DNA of 64,000 nt from NCBI RefSeq assembly GCF_009363435.1, contig NZ_CP045354.1:1702501-1766500 (forward strand), written 5' to 3'. Below, in pieces: positions 26,713 to 34,780 of this stretch. Each line of letters starts with the position of its first letter. The stretch's first letter is position 1. The notes under the pieces are model-generated. The model did not search any database and was not told the origin of the DNA. It worked only from the letters and a program-made list of their open reading frames with translations. Source of the DNA: Labrenzia sp. THAF82 (GTDB lineage: Bacteria > Pseudomonadota > Alphaproteobacteria > Rhizobiales > Stappiaceae). A program made the translations under genes and the position numbers.

Positions 26713-27453
26713 TTAAATCGTTATGCCTCCATCAATGTTGATTGCCTGTCCTGTAACGAAAGCACTTTCATCCGACGCCAGATAAGCGCAGAGCGATGCT
26801 ACTTCGCCCACTTGGCCAAATCGGCCAGATGGCTGCCGACTGGTGAAGAACTTTTCAGCTGCCTCTCGGCCGCCGAGTTCCTCGGCAAGGTCTTCGATGC
26901 GTTGGCGAAGACTTGGACTGTCTACCGTTCCCGGGCAAACAGAATTACACCTGATCCGGTCTTTCAGATAGTCCGCCGCAACAGCTTTGGTCAGGCCGAT
27001 TACGCCGCCCTTTGCCGCGCCATAAGCTGCTCGTCTGGGAAAGCCTTTGACCGAGCTTGCCACCGAACCGATGGTAATGATGCTGCCGCCGGAAGCCTTC
27101 ATTTTAGGGATCGCAGCCCGCAGAACGCGATAGGCGCTGCTAAGAGTTATGTCGGTGGACCGCAGCCACTCGGTCTCATCGCATTCTTCAATCGTTCCCT
27201 GGTGCACATAGCCAACGCAGTGAACGAGAACGTCAACGCGTTCAAAGTTTCCGAAATAGTCGTCAATGGCAGCCTGATCGGTGGCATCGAGCTGACCGGT
27301 TGTTACACCGGCCAGTCCGTCAAAGAGCGTTTCATTGAGATCGCTGGCAAAGACCACGGCACCTTCATCACGCAGGCGTTCTGCAACGGCCCGGCCGATA
27401 CCCTGGCCTGCTGCAGTTACAATCGCGGTTTTTCCCTTCAGTCTCTCCGACAC
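26713..27453 (-). CDS. Short-chain dehydrogenase, 2-keto-3-deoxy-acid dehydrogenase-like
   Basis: A 246-residue SDR resembling 2-keto-3-deoxy-L-fuconate 4-dehydrogenase (the BDH2-like group). The NAD site is TAAGQGIGRA with D in ASDLNE. The catalytic Ser is in GSVASSVKGFPRRAAYG, and YGAAKGG follows. A conserved VDSPSLRQRI segment sits after CNSVCPGT. This step oxidises the 2-keto-3-deoxy acid to the 2,4-diketo acid cleaved by the adjacent FAH-family hydrolase. The gene ends 12 bases after that hydrolase gene, in the same operon. Confidence 0.8.
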   Translation of the reverse strand: MSERLKGKTAIVTAAGQGIGRAVAERLRDEGAVVFASDLNETLFDGLAGVTTGQLDATDQAAIDDYFGNFERVDVLVHCVGYVHQGTIEECDETEWLRSTDITLSSAYRVLRAAIPKMKASGGSIITIGSVASSVKGFPRRAAYGAAKGGVIGLTKAVAADYLKDRIRCNSVCPGTVDSPSLRQRIEDLAEELGGREAAEKFFTSRQPSGRFGQVGEVASLCAYLASDESAFVTGQAINIDGGITI

Positions 27454-27464
27454 ACTTCTTTCCT

Positions 27465-28307
27465 TCAGATCTTCTGAACAGTCTGTTCCTGGCTTCCCAG
27501 CCCCTGGATGCCAAGTGAGACCCTGTCACCAACTTTTAGCCAGACCGGAGGCTTCATGCCAGCGCCGACGCCTGGAGGTGTGCCGGTGCAAATCAGATCA
27601 CCCGGTTCCAGTCGCAGAAACTCACTCAGGTAACTTACAATGGTCGCCGGATCAAAAATCATGGTGTCGGTGTTGCCGTTCTGCATTCGCTGACCGTTGA
27701 CGTCCAGCCACATCGGCAGGGATTTTGCGTCATCCAATTCGTCTCCGGTGACAATCCACGGGCCTGTCGGACAGAAGTTGGGAAAGCTCTTTCCCTTGGC
27801 CCATTGCCCACCGCGTTCCAGCTGCCAGGACCGCTCAGACACATCGTTGACGAGTGTGTATCCGAGAATATGCTCCAGCGCTTCATCCTTGGAAATATTG
27901 AAGGCCTGCTTGCCGATCACGATGCCAAGCTCAACTTCCCAATCCAGCTTGGTCATCTTGTCGGAATAAAGAATGGGATCAAAAGGCGCGCAATATGTTC
28001 CGGACGCCTTGTTGAAGAGGATCGGTTCATCGGGGATCGGCATGCCGGCCTCTTTGGCATGATCACTGTAATTGAGGCCAATGCAGTAGATGTTGCGCGG
28101 TTGACTGACGGGAGACCCCACACGGACACCTGCCTGATCGACTTCCGGCAAACTAGCAGGATCGACACCGGCAACAGCCGCGGTCAGACCGGCAATGGTT
28201 TCAGGCGTAATGTCTGACACCAGAGAAGAAATGTCGCGCGCCGTACCGCTCTCGTCCAAAAGGCAGGGAATTTCCTGACCGGCTGCCCCAAGTCTCAAAA
28301 ACTTCAT
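27465..28307 (-). CDS. FAH-family 2,4-diketo-3-deoxy-acid hydrolase
   Basis: A 280-residue fumarylacetoacetate hydrolase-family protein. Metal ligands are in DWEVELGIVIG and GYTLVNDVSERS; CIGLNYSDHAKEAG is the usual substrate-lid segment. A hydrolase of this kind cleaves 2,4-diketo-3-deoxy-L-fuconate to pyruvate and L-lactate. With the neighbouring SDR it forms the last two steps of the non-phosphorylated deoxyhexose route. Other 2,4-diketo acids are possible. Confidence 0.8.
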   Translation of the reverse strand: MKFLRLGAAGQEIPCLLDESGTARDISSLVSDITPETIAGLTAAVAGVDPASLPEVDQAGVRVGSPVSQPRNIYCIGLNYSDHAKEAGMPIPDEPILFNKASGTYCAPFDPILYSDKMTKLDWEVELGIVIGKQAFNISKDEALEHILGYTLVNDVSERSWQLERGGQWAKGKSFPNFCPTGPWIVTGDELDDAKSLPMWLDVNGQRMQNGNTDTMIFDPATIVSYLSEFLRLEPGDLICTGTPPGVGAGMKPPVWLKVGDRVSLGIQGLGSQEQTVQKI

Positions 28308-28317
28308 GTACTCGTCC

Positions 28318-29616
28318 TTAGTGTTTTTTGCCCCACCAGGTGCCTTTCAAAGCGCTCCCGGCAGCAAAAGTCCCGCTGCCCAGTTGCTCCTGGATACGCA
28401 GGCATTCATTCCACTTTACCATCCGTTCCGAGCGGGTGAAGGAACCAACCTTCAATTGTCCGCACCCAAGACCCGTCGCCAGATGGCTGATGGAAACATC
28501 TTCAGTTTCACCGGATCGCGCAGAAACAATTGCCCCCCAGTCTGATTTTTTTGCCGCAGCAAAGGCGTCCACTGCTTCGCTGACGGTTCCTGCCTGATTG
28601 ACCTTGATCAGAACAGCGTTGCAAGCACGATCTGCATTTGCGGCTTCCACCAGTTTGGCGTTGGTCACCAGATAATCATCGCCAATGATCTGAACCCGTT
28701 CGCCAAACCGCTTGGTGAATTCTATCATTCCGTCAGTGTCGTCCTCTCCAACCGGGTCCTCGATCGAGACAATTGGATATGTGTCGATCCAGTTTCCAAG
28801 CAGGTCAATCAGCTCGGCACTGTCCATTGCCTTGTCTTCGAGCGCAAGCCGGTATTTTCCGTTTTGGCCGAATTCGGATGCGGCGATGTCCAGCGAGATT
28901 GCGACCCGTGCGCCGGGTTTCTCACCTGCTTTTTCGATGGCTTTAACGAGAGTTTCCAAGGCTTCTTCATTGCTGTCGAAAACCGGCCACCAGCCGCCCT
29001 CGTCGGCAACTCCGGCCAACCGGCCTTTCGAGGCCATGATGTCTCCGGCTGCGAAATAGACTTCATTCGTGATTTCAAGCACCTCGTCGAAGCTCTGAGC
29101 GCCCGGGACCATGATCATAAAGTCTTGAATGTCGACCCTGCGTCCGGCATGTGCACCGCCTCCGAAAATCTGGATTTCGGGCAGGGGAATGGACGGGGTT
29201 TGGTCATAAAGATCCGCAACATGACGCCAGAGCGGTTTCTTCGCACTTGCAGCGCCCGCGTGAAGGACGGCGAGCGAAGTGGCGACCATCGCATTGCCGC
29301 CGAGCGTTTCCTTGATGGGCGAGGGATCCAGCTCAAGCAGACGATCATCCACGGCACTCTGATTGTTCGCGCTCAAACCCACAAGTTCCGGAGCAATCGT
29401 CTTGTTGATGCTCTCCAGGGCCTGAGCAACATCCATACCGCGCAAATTGCTTCCTCCGTCGCGCAAATCAACGGCTTCGCGGGTGCCTCGGCTTGCTCCC
29501 GCCGGAGCGATTGCCCTGCCAAGGCTTCCATCTTCAAGGATAACGTCGACTTCTAGCGTCGGATTGCCACGGGAGTCCCAGACCCGCCGTCCTCTGACTG
29601 ATGTGATCGCGGTCAA
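28318..29616 (-). CDS. Divergent enolase paralogue
   Basis: A 432-residue protein of true enolase length and order, starting ITSVRGRRVWDSRGNPTLEV. The catalytic or metal residues kept are: E in DEGG, D in SLDIAASEF, E in SIEDP, D in GDDY, K in IKVNQ, R-S in ARSGET and K in LKVGSF. Positions that differ from enolase are: SHRSGET is SARSGET (His to Ala), GAST is GASR, NGGxHA is GGGAHA, and QEFMI is QDFMI. The metal and phosphate-binding parts survive while lid and proton-relay positions changed, so it may act on a different phosphorylated acid. It overlaps the kinase gene by four bases and lies between catabolic genes, so it is unlikely to be the housekeeping enolase. Confidence 0.75.
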   Translation of the reverse strand: MTAITSVRGRRVWDSRGNPTLEVDVILEDGSLGRAIAPAGASRGTREAVDLRDGGSNLRGMDVAQALESINKTIAPELVGLSANNQSAVDDRLLELDPSPIKETLGGNAMVATSLAVLHAGAASAKKPLWRHVADLYDQTPSIPLPEIQIFGGGAHAGRRVDIQDFMIMVPGAQSFDEVLEITNEVYFAAGDIMASKGRLAGVADEGGWWPVFDSNEEALETLVKAIEKAGEKPGARVAISLDIAASEFGQNGKYRLALEDKAMDSAELIDLLGNWIDTYPIVSIEDPVGEDDTDGMIEFTKRFGERVQIIGDDYLVTNAKLVEAANADRACNAVLIKVNQAGTVSEAVDAFAAAKKSDWGAIVSARSGETEDVSISHLATGLGCGQLKVGSFTRSERMVKWNECLRIQEQLGSGTFAAGSALKGTWWGKKH

Positions 29617-30632
29617 CGGCTGTTACCCTTCCATGTTTGTGCAAATGTCTCGGCGATCTCGCCGATTTTTGTTTTTGGCTTTTTCAGCAATGCGATCGAT
29701 GCCTCTCTGATTGTCAAACGAGAGCTCTCGTCCAGATATTCGACCGGCGACTTGCCGTCGATGCGGGCAAGCATCAGGGCTGGCAGAAGCTCTGCTGTTC
29801 GGCGTTCGATCCGTTCTGGTGTTTCCCAACTGACATGGGCCGCGTAGGCACTCCAAAACTCTTCAAGGTCGGCTGCGAGAGCCGGACGAAGCGTCGGCAC
29901 GTGCTGTGCTTTCAAGATCAGATGGTTCAGGCAAAAGGCAACGTCGAATTCAGGCGCACCCATAGTGGCGCATTCTGCATCGAGCACGACTGGCTGCTTT
30001 CCCTTGAACAAGATGTTCTTAGGGCTGACGTCCCCGTGGACGAGCACTGTTTCAGTCTCATAGAGGCGGCTTGCCAACGCAGTCAGCTGCTCTGCAACTT
30101 CGGGCTTCTTCTTTGCGGTGAAGACAAGATAGGGCTCGATGCGGAGCGCATAAAAGTCATCACGGTTTTGGAAGGGCGCAGTTTCGAAGCCTGGACGGGT
30201 CGAGGCTGCATGGATGCTTCCGAGCAGGTTGCCGACCAGGTTTGCACGAGATGGGATACGCCGGCCTTCGAGCAAATCCGATTTCCAGAGGAATACGTCG
30301 TCTCCGGCAAGGAATTCCATTGCGAAGCCGTGGTTTTCTTCCGACCTGCCGAAGACTTTGACAGCGCTTTCCGGAGCAATATCGGCCGCCACTCTCAACC
30401 ATTCGAATTCAGCTTTGTTTCTGTGGACTGGTGCTTTCCAATCCTCAGCGACTTTCAGTTTCGGAAGGGCGAATTTGATGCACAAGCGTTGGCCTTCAAC
30501 TTCGACCATCGCGATATCTGAAGCGACGCCACCGGTGAGCGGACGAACAACACTGATCGCCGCCGGATCAGCCAGTCCAAGCTCGTCAATCAGTTCTTCG
30601 CACCTTTTCCTGAGCGCGGTCGGCATTTTCAC
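29613..30632 (-). CDS. APH/choline-kinase-family phosphotransferase
   Basis: A 339-residue kinase-like protein. The catalytic loop is HGDVSPKN (HGDxxxxN) and the following magnesium-binding Asp is in VLDAECA, the equivalent of DFG. The N-terminal nucleotide-binding lobe has an ATP-binding Lys in RLCIKFALPK. The fold is that of aminoglycoside, homoserine and sugar small-molecule kinases. GTG 30632 or ATG 30626 could be the start. It is coupled to the enolase paralogue downstream, so its product may be the substrate of that protein. Substrate unknown. Confidence 0.72.
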   Translation of the reverse strand: MKMPTALRKRCEELIDELGLADPAAISVVRPLTGGVASDIAMVEVEGQRLCIKFALPKLKVAEDWKAPVHRNKAEFEWLRVAADIAPESAVKVFGRSEENHGFAMEFLAGDDVFLWKSDLLEGRRIPSRANLVGNLLGSIHAASTRPGFETAPFQNRDDFYALRIEPYLVFTAKKKPEVAEQLTALASRLYETETVLVHGDVSPKNILFKGKQPVVLDAECATMGAPEFDVAFCLNHLILKAQHVPTLRPALAADLEEFWSAYAAHVSWETPERIERRTAELLPALMLARIDGKSPVEYLDESSRLTIREASIALLKKPKTKIGEIAETFAQTWKGNSR

Positions 30633-30656
30633 CCGTTCGTTTGGCTTGATTGAATT

Positions 30657-30672
30657 ATGTTCACGTGAACAT
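30657..30672. promoter_or_regulatory. Perfect LacI-type operator in the divergent promoter
   Basis: ATGTTCACGTGAACAT is a perfect 16-base palindrome in the 107-base gap between the kinase (minus) and the LacI gene (plus). It shares the GTTCACGTGAAC core with 26640-26651. It probably allows both autoregulation and control of the catabolic operon. Confidence 0.82.
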
Positions 30673-30739
30673 TTGCCATTGCACTCTCGTCTCTGTCAAG
30701 TCATAGTTTGCGCGCTGTGACAAAACGGAGAGCAGAAGT

Positions 30740-31738
30740 TTGGCGGCTCGGGTAACGATCAAAACCATCGCAAAGGACCTCGGGATCTCGCATATGACCG
30801 TTTCCCGGGCGCTCTCCGATCATCCGAATGTCCAGAAAGACACTCGGGAACTCGTGAAAAAAAGGGCGGCTGAACTCGGCTATGTCAAGATCGCCGCTGC
30901 GACAGCCATGCGAGGCGACGGTACTCGGATTGTCGGGCTGCTTCTGCCCAACATTGTCAACGAGTTTTATGCCAGTTTCGCCAATGAACTTGCCCGAATC
31001 TGTGAAGCTTTTTCCTATCAGCTGATCATTCATCTGACAGACGACGACTTGAAAACAGAGCACAAGGCAATGCAGCAATTGCGCGAAGTTCAGGCAAAGG
31101 CCGTTGTTGTCGTGCCGGCCCCTGGAGACCCTCACCTTATGGGTGGAGATCGGCATCATCTTGACGGGCTCGACGTGATTCAACTGATCCGCCAACGCTC
31201 CGTGACCGGACGTGAAGCTGCGATCCTGGTGGATGATGCCGGAGCGATCTCAGCCGCAGTCAAACACCTTCACGCAACGGGTCATAGGAAAATAGCCTAT
31301 ATCGGCGCGAATTCTGATCTGTCCTCTGGTCGCAACCGTCTGGAAGCCTATCGCAAGGGACTTCGTGAGAGCGGACTTTCCGAAATTCATGAACTGATCA
31401 AGACTGCACCGCCATCATTTTCCATGGGAGGAAATTCTGCAGAAGCTCTTTTGTCGGAAGGTGTTGCAACGGCGATAGTCTGCGGCGGGTTTGAAATCTC
31501 AAATGGGGCTCTGCACGCTCTTTTGACATCGGGCCGCAAACCCGGTTCCGACATCGCCTTCATCGGATATGGCGACCCGTCTTTCTATACTTGGATTGAA
31601 GGTGGGATCTCGACGATCCGCGTCCCGGTTTCACCTCTTGCAAACCAGACACTTCAGGTTTTGAAGTCGGGTACCGCCGACGATGAAAATGCTCAGATAT
31701 TCGAATTTCAGGCCGAACTCGTGATCAGAAAATCCTGA
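30740..31738 (+). CDS. LacI-family transcriptional regulator
   Basis: A 332-residue repressor. The N-terminal helix-turn-helix reads TIKTIAKDLGISHMTVSRALSDHPNV and is followed by the hinge RAAELGYVK. The rest is a periplasmic-binding-protein-like effector domain with IGYGDPSFYTWIEGGISTIRVP near the end. The start is TTG 30740 after GGAGAG. Three matching palindromes upstream of its own gene, the kinase operon and the binding-protein operon make it the likely controller of the whole 20752-30632 regulon. The inducer should be a sugar or its acid. Confidence 0.85.
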   Translation: MAARVTIKTIAKDLGISHMTVSRALSDHPNVQKDTRELVKKRAAELGYVKIAAATAMRGDGTRIVGLLLPNIVNEFYASFANELARICEAFSYQLIIHLTDDDLKTEHKAMQQLREVQAKAVVVVPAPGDPHLMGGDRHHLDGLDVIQLIRQRSVTGREAAILVDDAGAISAAVKHLHATGHRKIAYIGANSDLSSGRNRLEAYRKGLRESGLSEIHELIKTAPPSFSMGGNSAEALLSEGVATAIVCGGFEISNGALHALLTSGRKPGSDIAFIGYGDPSFYTWIEGGISTIRVPVSPLANQTLQVLKSGTADDENAQIFEFQAELVIRKS

Positions 31739-31965
31739 GAGCCCTTGTTGTTTGCAAACCAGTATTTCGGACTTCACTTTTTCAGACGCTGGGTGATGGG
31801 CCAACGCTGGTTCCGGGCATGGCTGAGTGTTATGCGTTCATCATGTTTCGGTTCAGTCTCGCTCACCGAGCCCATGTCCGGTGATGTCTCGGGTGTGGTT
31901 TTTGGAAGTATTGCGAGACTGGCAGCAAGACAGACTGTGTTTAAAATTGCGGATACGAGAGCATC

Positions 31966-33120
31966 ATGAGTTCATCGCTGAACCTTCCTAATGACGGCAC
32001 ATTTTTGTTCAGGGTCTGGCGTCCCGATGTTTCAGGGCCATCGATTTGTGCGCTGAAAGACGGTGTTTTGCATGATGTCACCTGCAAGGCTGTGTCAACG
32101 GTTCACGATCTTCTTGAACTTGAAAACCCGGCGGCCTGGCTTACCAGCGCCGAGGGTGAACCGATTGGCCGTCTCGATCAGATCGCATTGAACTCCCGCG
32201 AAACACCTGACACTTCGCAGCCCTGGCTATTGGCGCCCGCAGACCTTCAGGCGATCAAAGCCTGCGGTGTGACGTTTGCATCTTCCATGCTTGAGCGCGT
32301 GATTGAAGAACGGGCGAAGGGAGATCCCAAGAAAGCGGATCAGATCCGTGAACGCTGCACAGCCATCATGGGAGAGAGCCTGAAGTCCGTTGAGCCCGGC
32401 TCTGAAAAAGCCGCTCAACTAAAAGACGCCCTGGTCGCTGAAGATATGTGGTCGCAATATCTGGAGGTTGGCATCGGGCCAGACGCAGAAGTTTTCACGA
32501 AGTCGCAGCCTATGTCAGCTGTTGGTTCTGGTGCTGCAGTCGGTCTGCACCCTGCTTCGCGGTGGAACAATCCTGAACCGGAAGTCGTTCTTGCAGTCAG
32601 CAGTTCCGGTCAAGTCAAAGGTGCGATGCTCGGAAATGACGTGAACCTGCGCGACATCGAAGGTCGGTCCGCATTGTTGCTGGGCAAGGCCAAAGACAAT
32701 AACGCGTCAACATCCATCGGCCCTGCGGTACGTCTGTTCGACGATGCGTTCGGCATGGATGATGTGCGCAGATTGGAACTTGATCTGAAAGTCACGGGTG
32801 AAGATGGGTTCACGCTCTCCGGGCATTCGACAATGACCGAGATAAGCCGAGATCCGCTTGACCTTGTGGCGCAGGCCTGCGGCCGCCATCACCAGTATCC
32901 AGATGGTTTTTTCCTGTTTCTTGGAACGCTGTTTGCACCGACGGAAGATCGCGACACGCCCGGCGAGGGCTTCACCCATAAGCTGGGCGACATTGTCGAG
33001 ATATCCTGTCCCCAGTTGGGAACACTCCGAAACACAGTGCGACTGTCAACGCACTGTCCTGAATGGCGTTTCGGAAACCGCGCGTTGATGGCAAATCTTT
33101 CAAGCCGCAAGCTTATCTAG
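31966..33120 (+). CDS. FAH-family 2-keto-3-deoxy sugar-acid dehydratase (KdaD-like)
   Basis: A 384-residue protein of the fumarylacetoacetate hydrolase superfamily with the longer N-terminus of the 2-dehydro-3-deoxy-D-arabinonate dehydratase group. The metal motif WNNPEPEVVLAV supplies two Glu, and LGNDVNLRDIEGRSALLLGKAKDNNASTSIGP supplies the Asp and lid. These enzymes dehydrate 2-keto-3-deoxy pentonates toward 2-oxoglutarate semialdehyde. It lies alone between the LacI gene and the convergent DHPS operon. A 227-base gap precedes it, where nothing else convincing was found. Co-expression with the LacI regulator is possible. Confidence 0.75.
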   Translation: MSSSLNLPNDGTFLFRVWRPDVSGPSICALKDGVLHDVTCKAVSTVHDLLELENPAAWLTSAEGEPIGRLDQIALNSRETPDTSQPWLLAPADLQAIKACGVTFASSMLERVIEERAKGDPKKADQIRERCTAIMGESLKSVEPGSEKAAQLKDALVAEDMWSQYLEVGIGPDAEVFTKSQPMSAVGSGAAVGLHPASRWNNPEPEVVLAVSSSGQVKGAMLGNDVNLRDIEGRSALLLGKAKDNNASTSIGPAVRLFDDAFGMDDVRRLELDLKVTGEDGFTLSGHSTMTEISRDPLDLVAQACGRHHQYPDGFFLFLGTLFAPTEDRDTPGEGFTHKLGDIVEISCPQLGTLRNTVRLSTHCPEWRFGNRALMANLSSRKLI

Positions 33121-33250
33121 AGCGGATCCATCAACCGTTTCAACACTTCAGGGAGGTGCTCCAGTGACGTGACAAGTTGCGTTGTTGGTTCGCTCCCATC
33201 GTTTGTGTCAGGTCTGCCGGTTTGTCAGGTCTGCTGGGGGGCGATTGACC

Positions 33251-33670
33251 TCAGCTGTCATCATCACGCACAACAAAGACGGAGCATTCAGCACGCCGCA
33301 CGACCCGAGACGCTGTCGATCCCAAAAAGTAGTCCTGTGCTGACGGGTGATGAGAACCGACCAGTATCAAGTCGATATTGTTTTCTTTTGCGTAGCTTGC
33401 AATCTGGACACCGGGTTTGCCGGTCACGACCTTGCAGTCGACCCGTTGGTCTCCGTCAGCCGCCTGTTGCAGCTTTTCGGCCACCTTGTCAGTCAGATGA
33501 TTGTCAATTTTCAGGTCAACGAACTCCGAGACAAAGCCCGGAATGTTTTCAAGCACGGTCAATAGAGTGATCCGGCCATCGTCGGTCAATAAATGCCGGG
33601 CGACTTCAAGTTTCCGCTGGACAAGTGTTTCATGATCCAGCGCGACGGGAATGAGAACATTTTTATACAT
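33251..33670 (-). CDS. Universal stress protein family
   Basis: A 139-residue UspA-fold protein. It starts YKNVLIPVALDHE and ends with the nucleotide-binding loop LVGSHHPSAQDYFLGSTASRVVRRAECSVFVV. Such proteins bind ATP or AMP and are often coupled to TRAP transporters. It is the last gene of the DHPS operon, 28 bases after the exporter gene. A regulatory role on the transporter is an inference from position. Confidence 0.8.
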   Translation of the reverse strand: MYKNVLIPVALDHETLVQRKLEVARHLLTDDGRITLLTVLENIPGFVSEFVDLKIDNHLTDKVAEKLQQAADGDQRVDCKVVTGKPGVQIASYAKENNIDLILVGSHHPSAQDYFLGSTASRVVRRAECSVFVVRDDDS

Positions 33671-33697
33671 CGACCTGAAGCCTCCATTTTTGAACTG

Positions 33698-34780
33698 TTA
33701 TGAGCCGCCTTGCAGGCCTGGCAGCACGACAAGAAGCCCGAATGCGACCAGTGCAGCTAGAAAAACTGTTTCTGCAATCAGCAGTCCTGCGGCTGCCTTG
33801 CCGACTTTCATCAAGTCTTTGGGAACTGTTTTCAGCCCAACCGCCGCGATTGCCAGCAGCAACAGCCAGCGAGACAGGTCTGCCGACAGTTCAGTGATCA
33901 CTGCCGGAAGCGCGACAACGGAATTGAGTGTTGCCAAGGCCACGAAGCCGACCACGAATGCCGGGACGAGGGGCATGCCGGGGTTGCCAGAAGCACTGCT
34001 GCCGACGGTCATCCGAAGCACGATCAGTGCTGTCATCACGATGGGTGCAAGCATGGCGACACGCAGCAGTTTGACCAGCGTCGCCGTCTCGCCGGCTTCC
34101 TGCGAAACGGAAAAGCCCGCACCGACGACCTGTGCGACATCGTGGATCGTCGCGCCGAGATAAATGCCGGCAGCTCTGTCACTGAGTGCGAGCTGTTCGG
34201 ACAGAACCGGATAAAGGATCATGGCAAGCGTTGACAATATGGTGACGCCGACCACGGTGAAGACGAGCCTATCCTCTGATCTTTCATCTTTAGGCAAGAT
34301 GGCAGCGATGGCCATGGCGGCTGAGGCCCCGCAAATCGCGACAGATCCTGCCGACAAAAACGCAAACCGGTAACGGAAGCCGAACAGGCGCGAAACTGCA
34401 AGGCCAAAAGCGATAGTCAGAAGGACGCCTGCAACGACCAGGCCCACGACCGGCCAGCCAAGCGCACTTACCATGTCGAAGCTGATGCGTAGCCCCAGAA
34501 GAGCGACGCCCAGCCGAAGAAGGGTTCGGGCGCTGAATGCAATGCCCGCCTGACAGCGAACATCCTCGGACAAGAAGTTCAGCGAGATGCCGATCAAGAG
34601 CGCAAGAAGCATAGCCGGTGCGCCGTAGTGCTCGGCGATGAACTGGCTGGCGAGCGCAATAACCAGGGCAACGAGCACACCGGGCATAACTGTGCGCAGC
34701 ACATCAGCACTGAATTTTGATCTTCCGGCGTTTTCAGCGGGCGCGGCCGAGGCCGGTTCATTGAGGTCAGACTGAGACAT
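33698..34780 (-). CDS. YeiH-family (UPF0324) putative sulfate/sulfite exporter
   Basis: A 360-residue inner-membrane protein with about ten predicted helices. It starts with a Ser/Ala-rich cytoplasmic segment and has the family landmarks GLRISFDM, AICGASAAMAIAAIL and LGATIHDVAQVVGAGF. The family is annotated as sulfate exporter. Directly downstream of sulfo-lyase genes, it probably removes the sulfite (or sulfate) released from the sulfonate. I start it at ATG 34780 because GAGAGGG precedes it. Confidence 0.77.
   Translation of the reverse strand: MSQSDLNEPASAAPAENAGRSKFSADVLRTVMPGVLVALVIALASQFIAEHYGAPAMLLALLIGISLNFLSEDVRCQAGIAFSARTLLRLGVALLGLRISFDMVSALGWPVVGLVVAGVLLTIAFGLAVSRLFGFRYRFAFLSAGSVAICGASAAMAIAAILPKDERSEDRLVFTVVGVTILSTLAMILYPVLSEQLALSDRAAGIYLGATIHDVAQVVGAGFSVSQEAGETATLVKLLRVAMLAPIVMTALIVLRMTVGSSASGNPGMPLVPAFVVGFVALATLNSVVALPAVITELSADLSRWLLLLAIAAVGLKTVPKDLMKVGKAAAGLLIAETVFLAALVAFGLLVVLPGLQGGS

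Noticed and set aside
28318-29616. Housekeeping phosphopyruvate hydratase (eno)
   Set aside because: Length and fold fit, but several active-site positions are changed and the gene is in a sugar-catabolic operon rather than a glycolytic context.
29637-30521. 294-residue plus-strand open frame opposite the kinase
   Set aside because: Antisense shadow of the kinase gene; the composition is Cys/Phe-rich and no motif is seen.
31750-31759. GTTTGCAAAC palindrome after the LacI gene
   Set aside because: Only 10 bases, directly after a stop codon and unlike the other operators; likely chance.
31745-31969. 74-residue open frame between the LacI gene and the FAH dehydratase
   Set aside because: No ribosome site, no recognisable composition or domain, and it overlaps the start of the next gene.
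33207-33234. GTCAGGTCTGC direct repeat with 17-base period
   Set aside because: Two copies only, between converging genes, with no hairpin or insertion feature.
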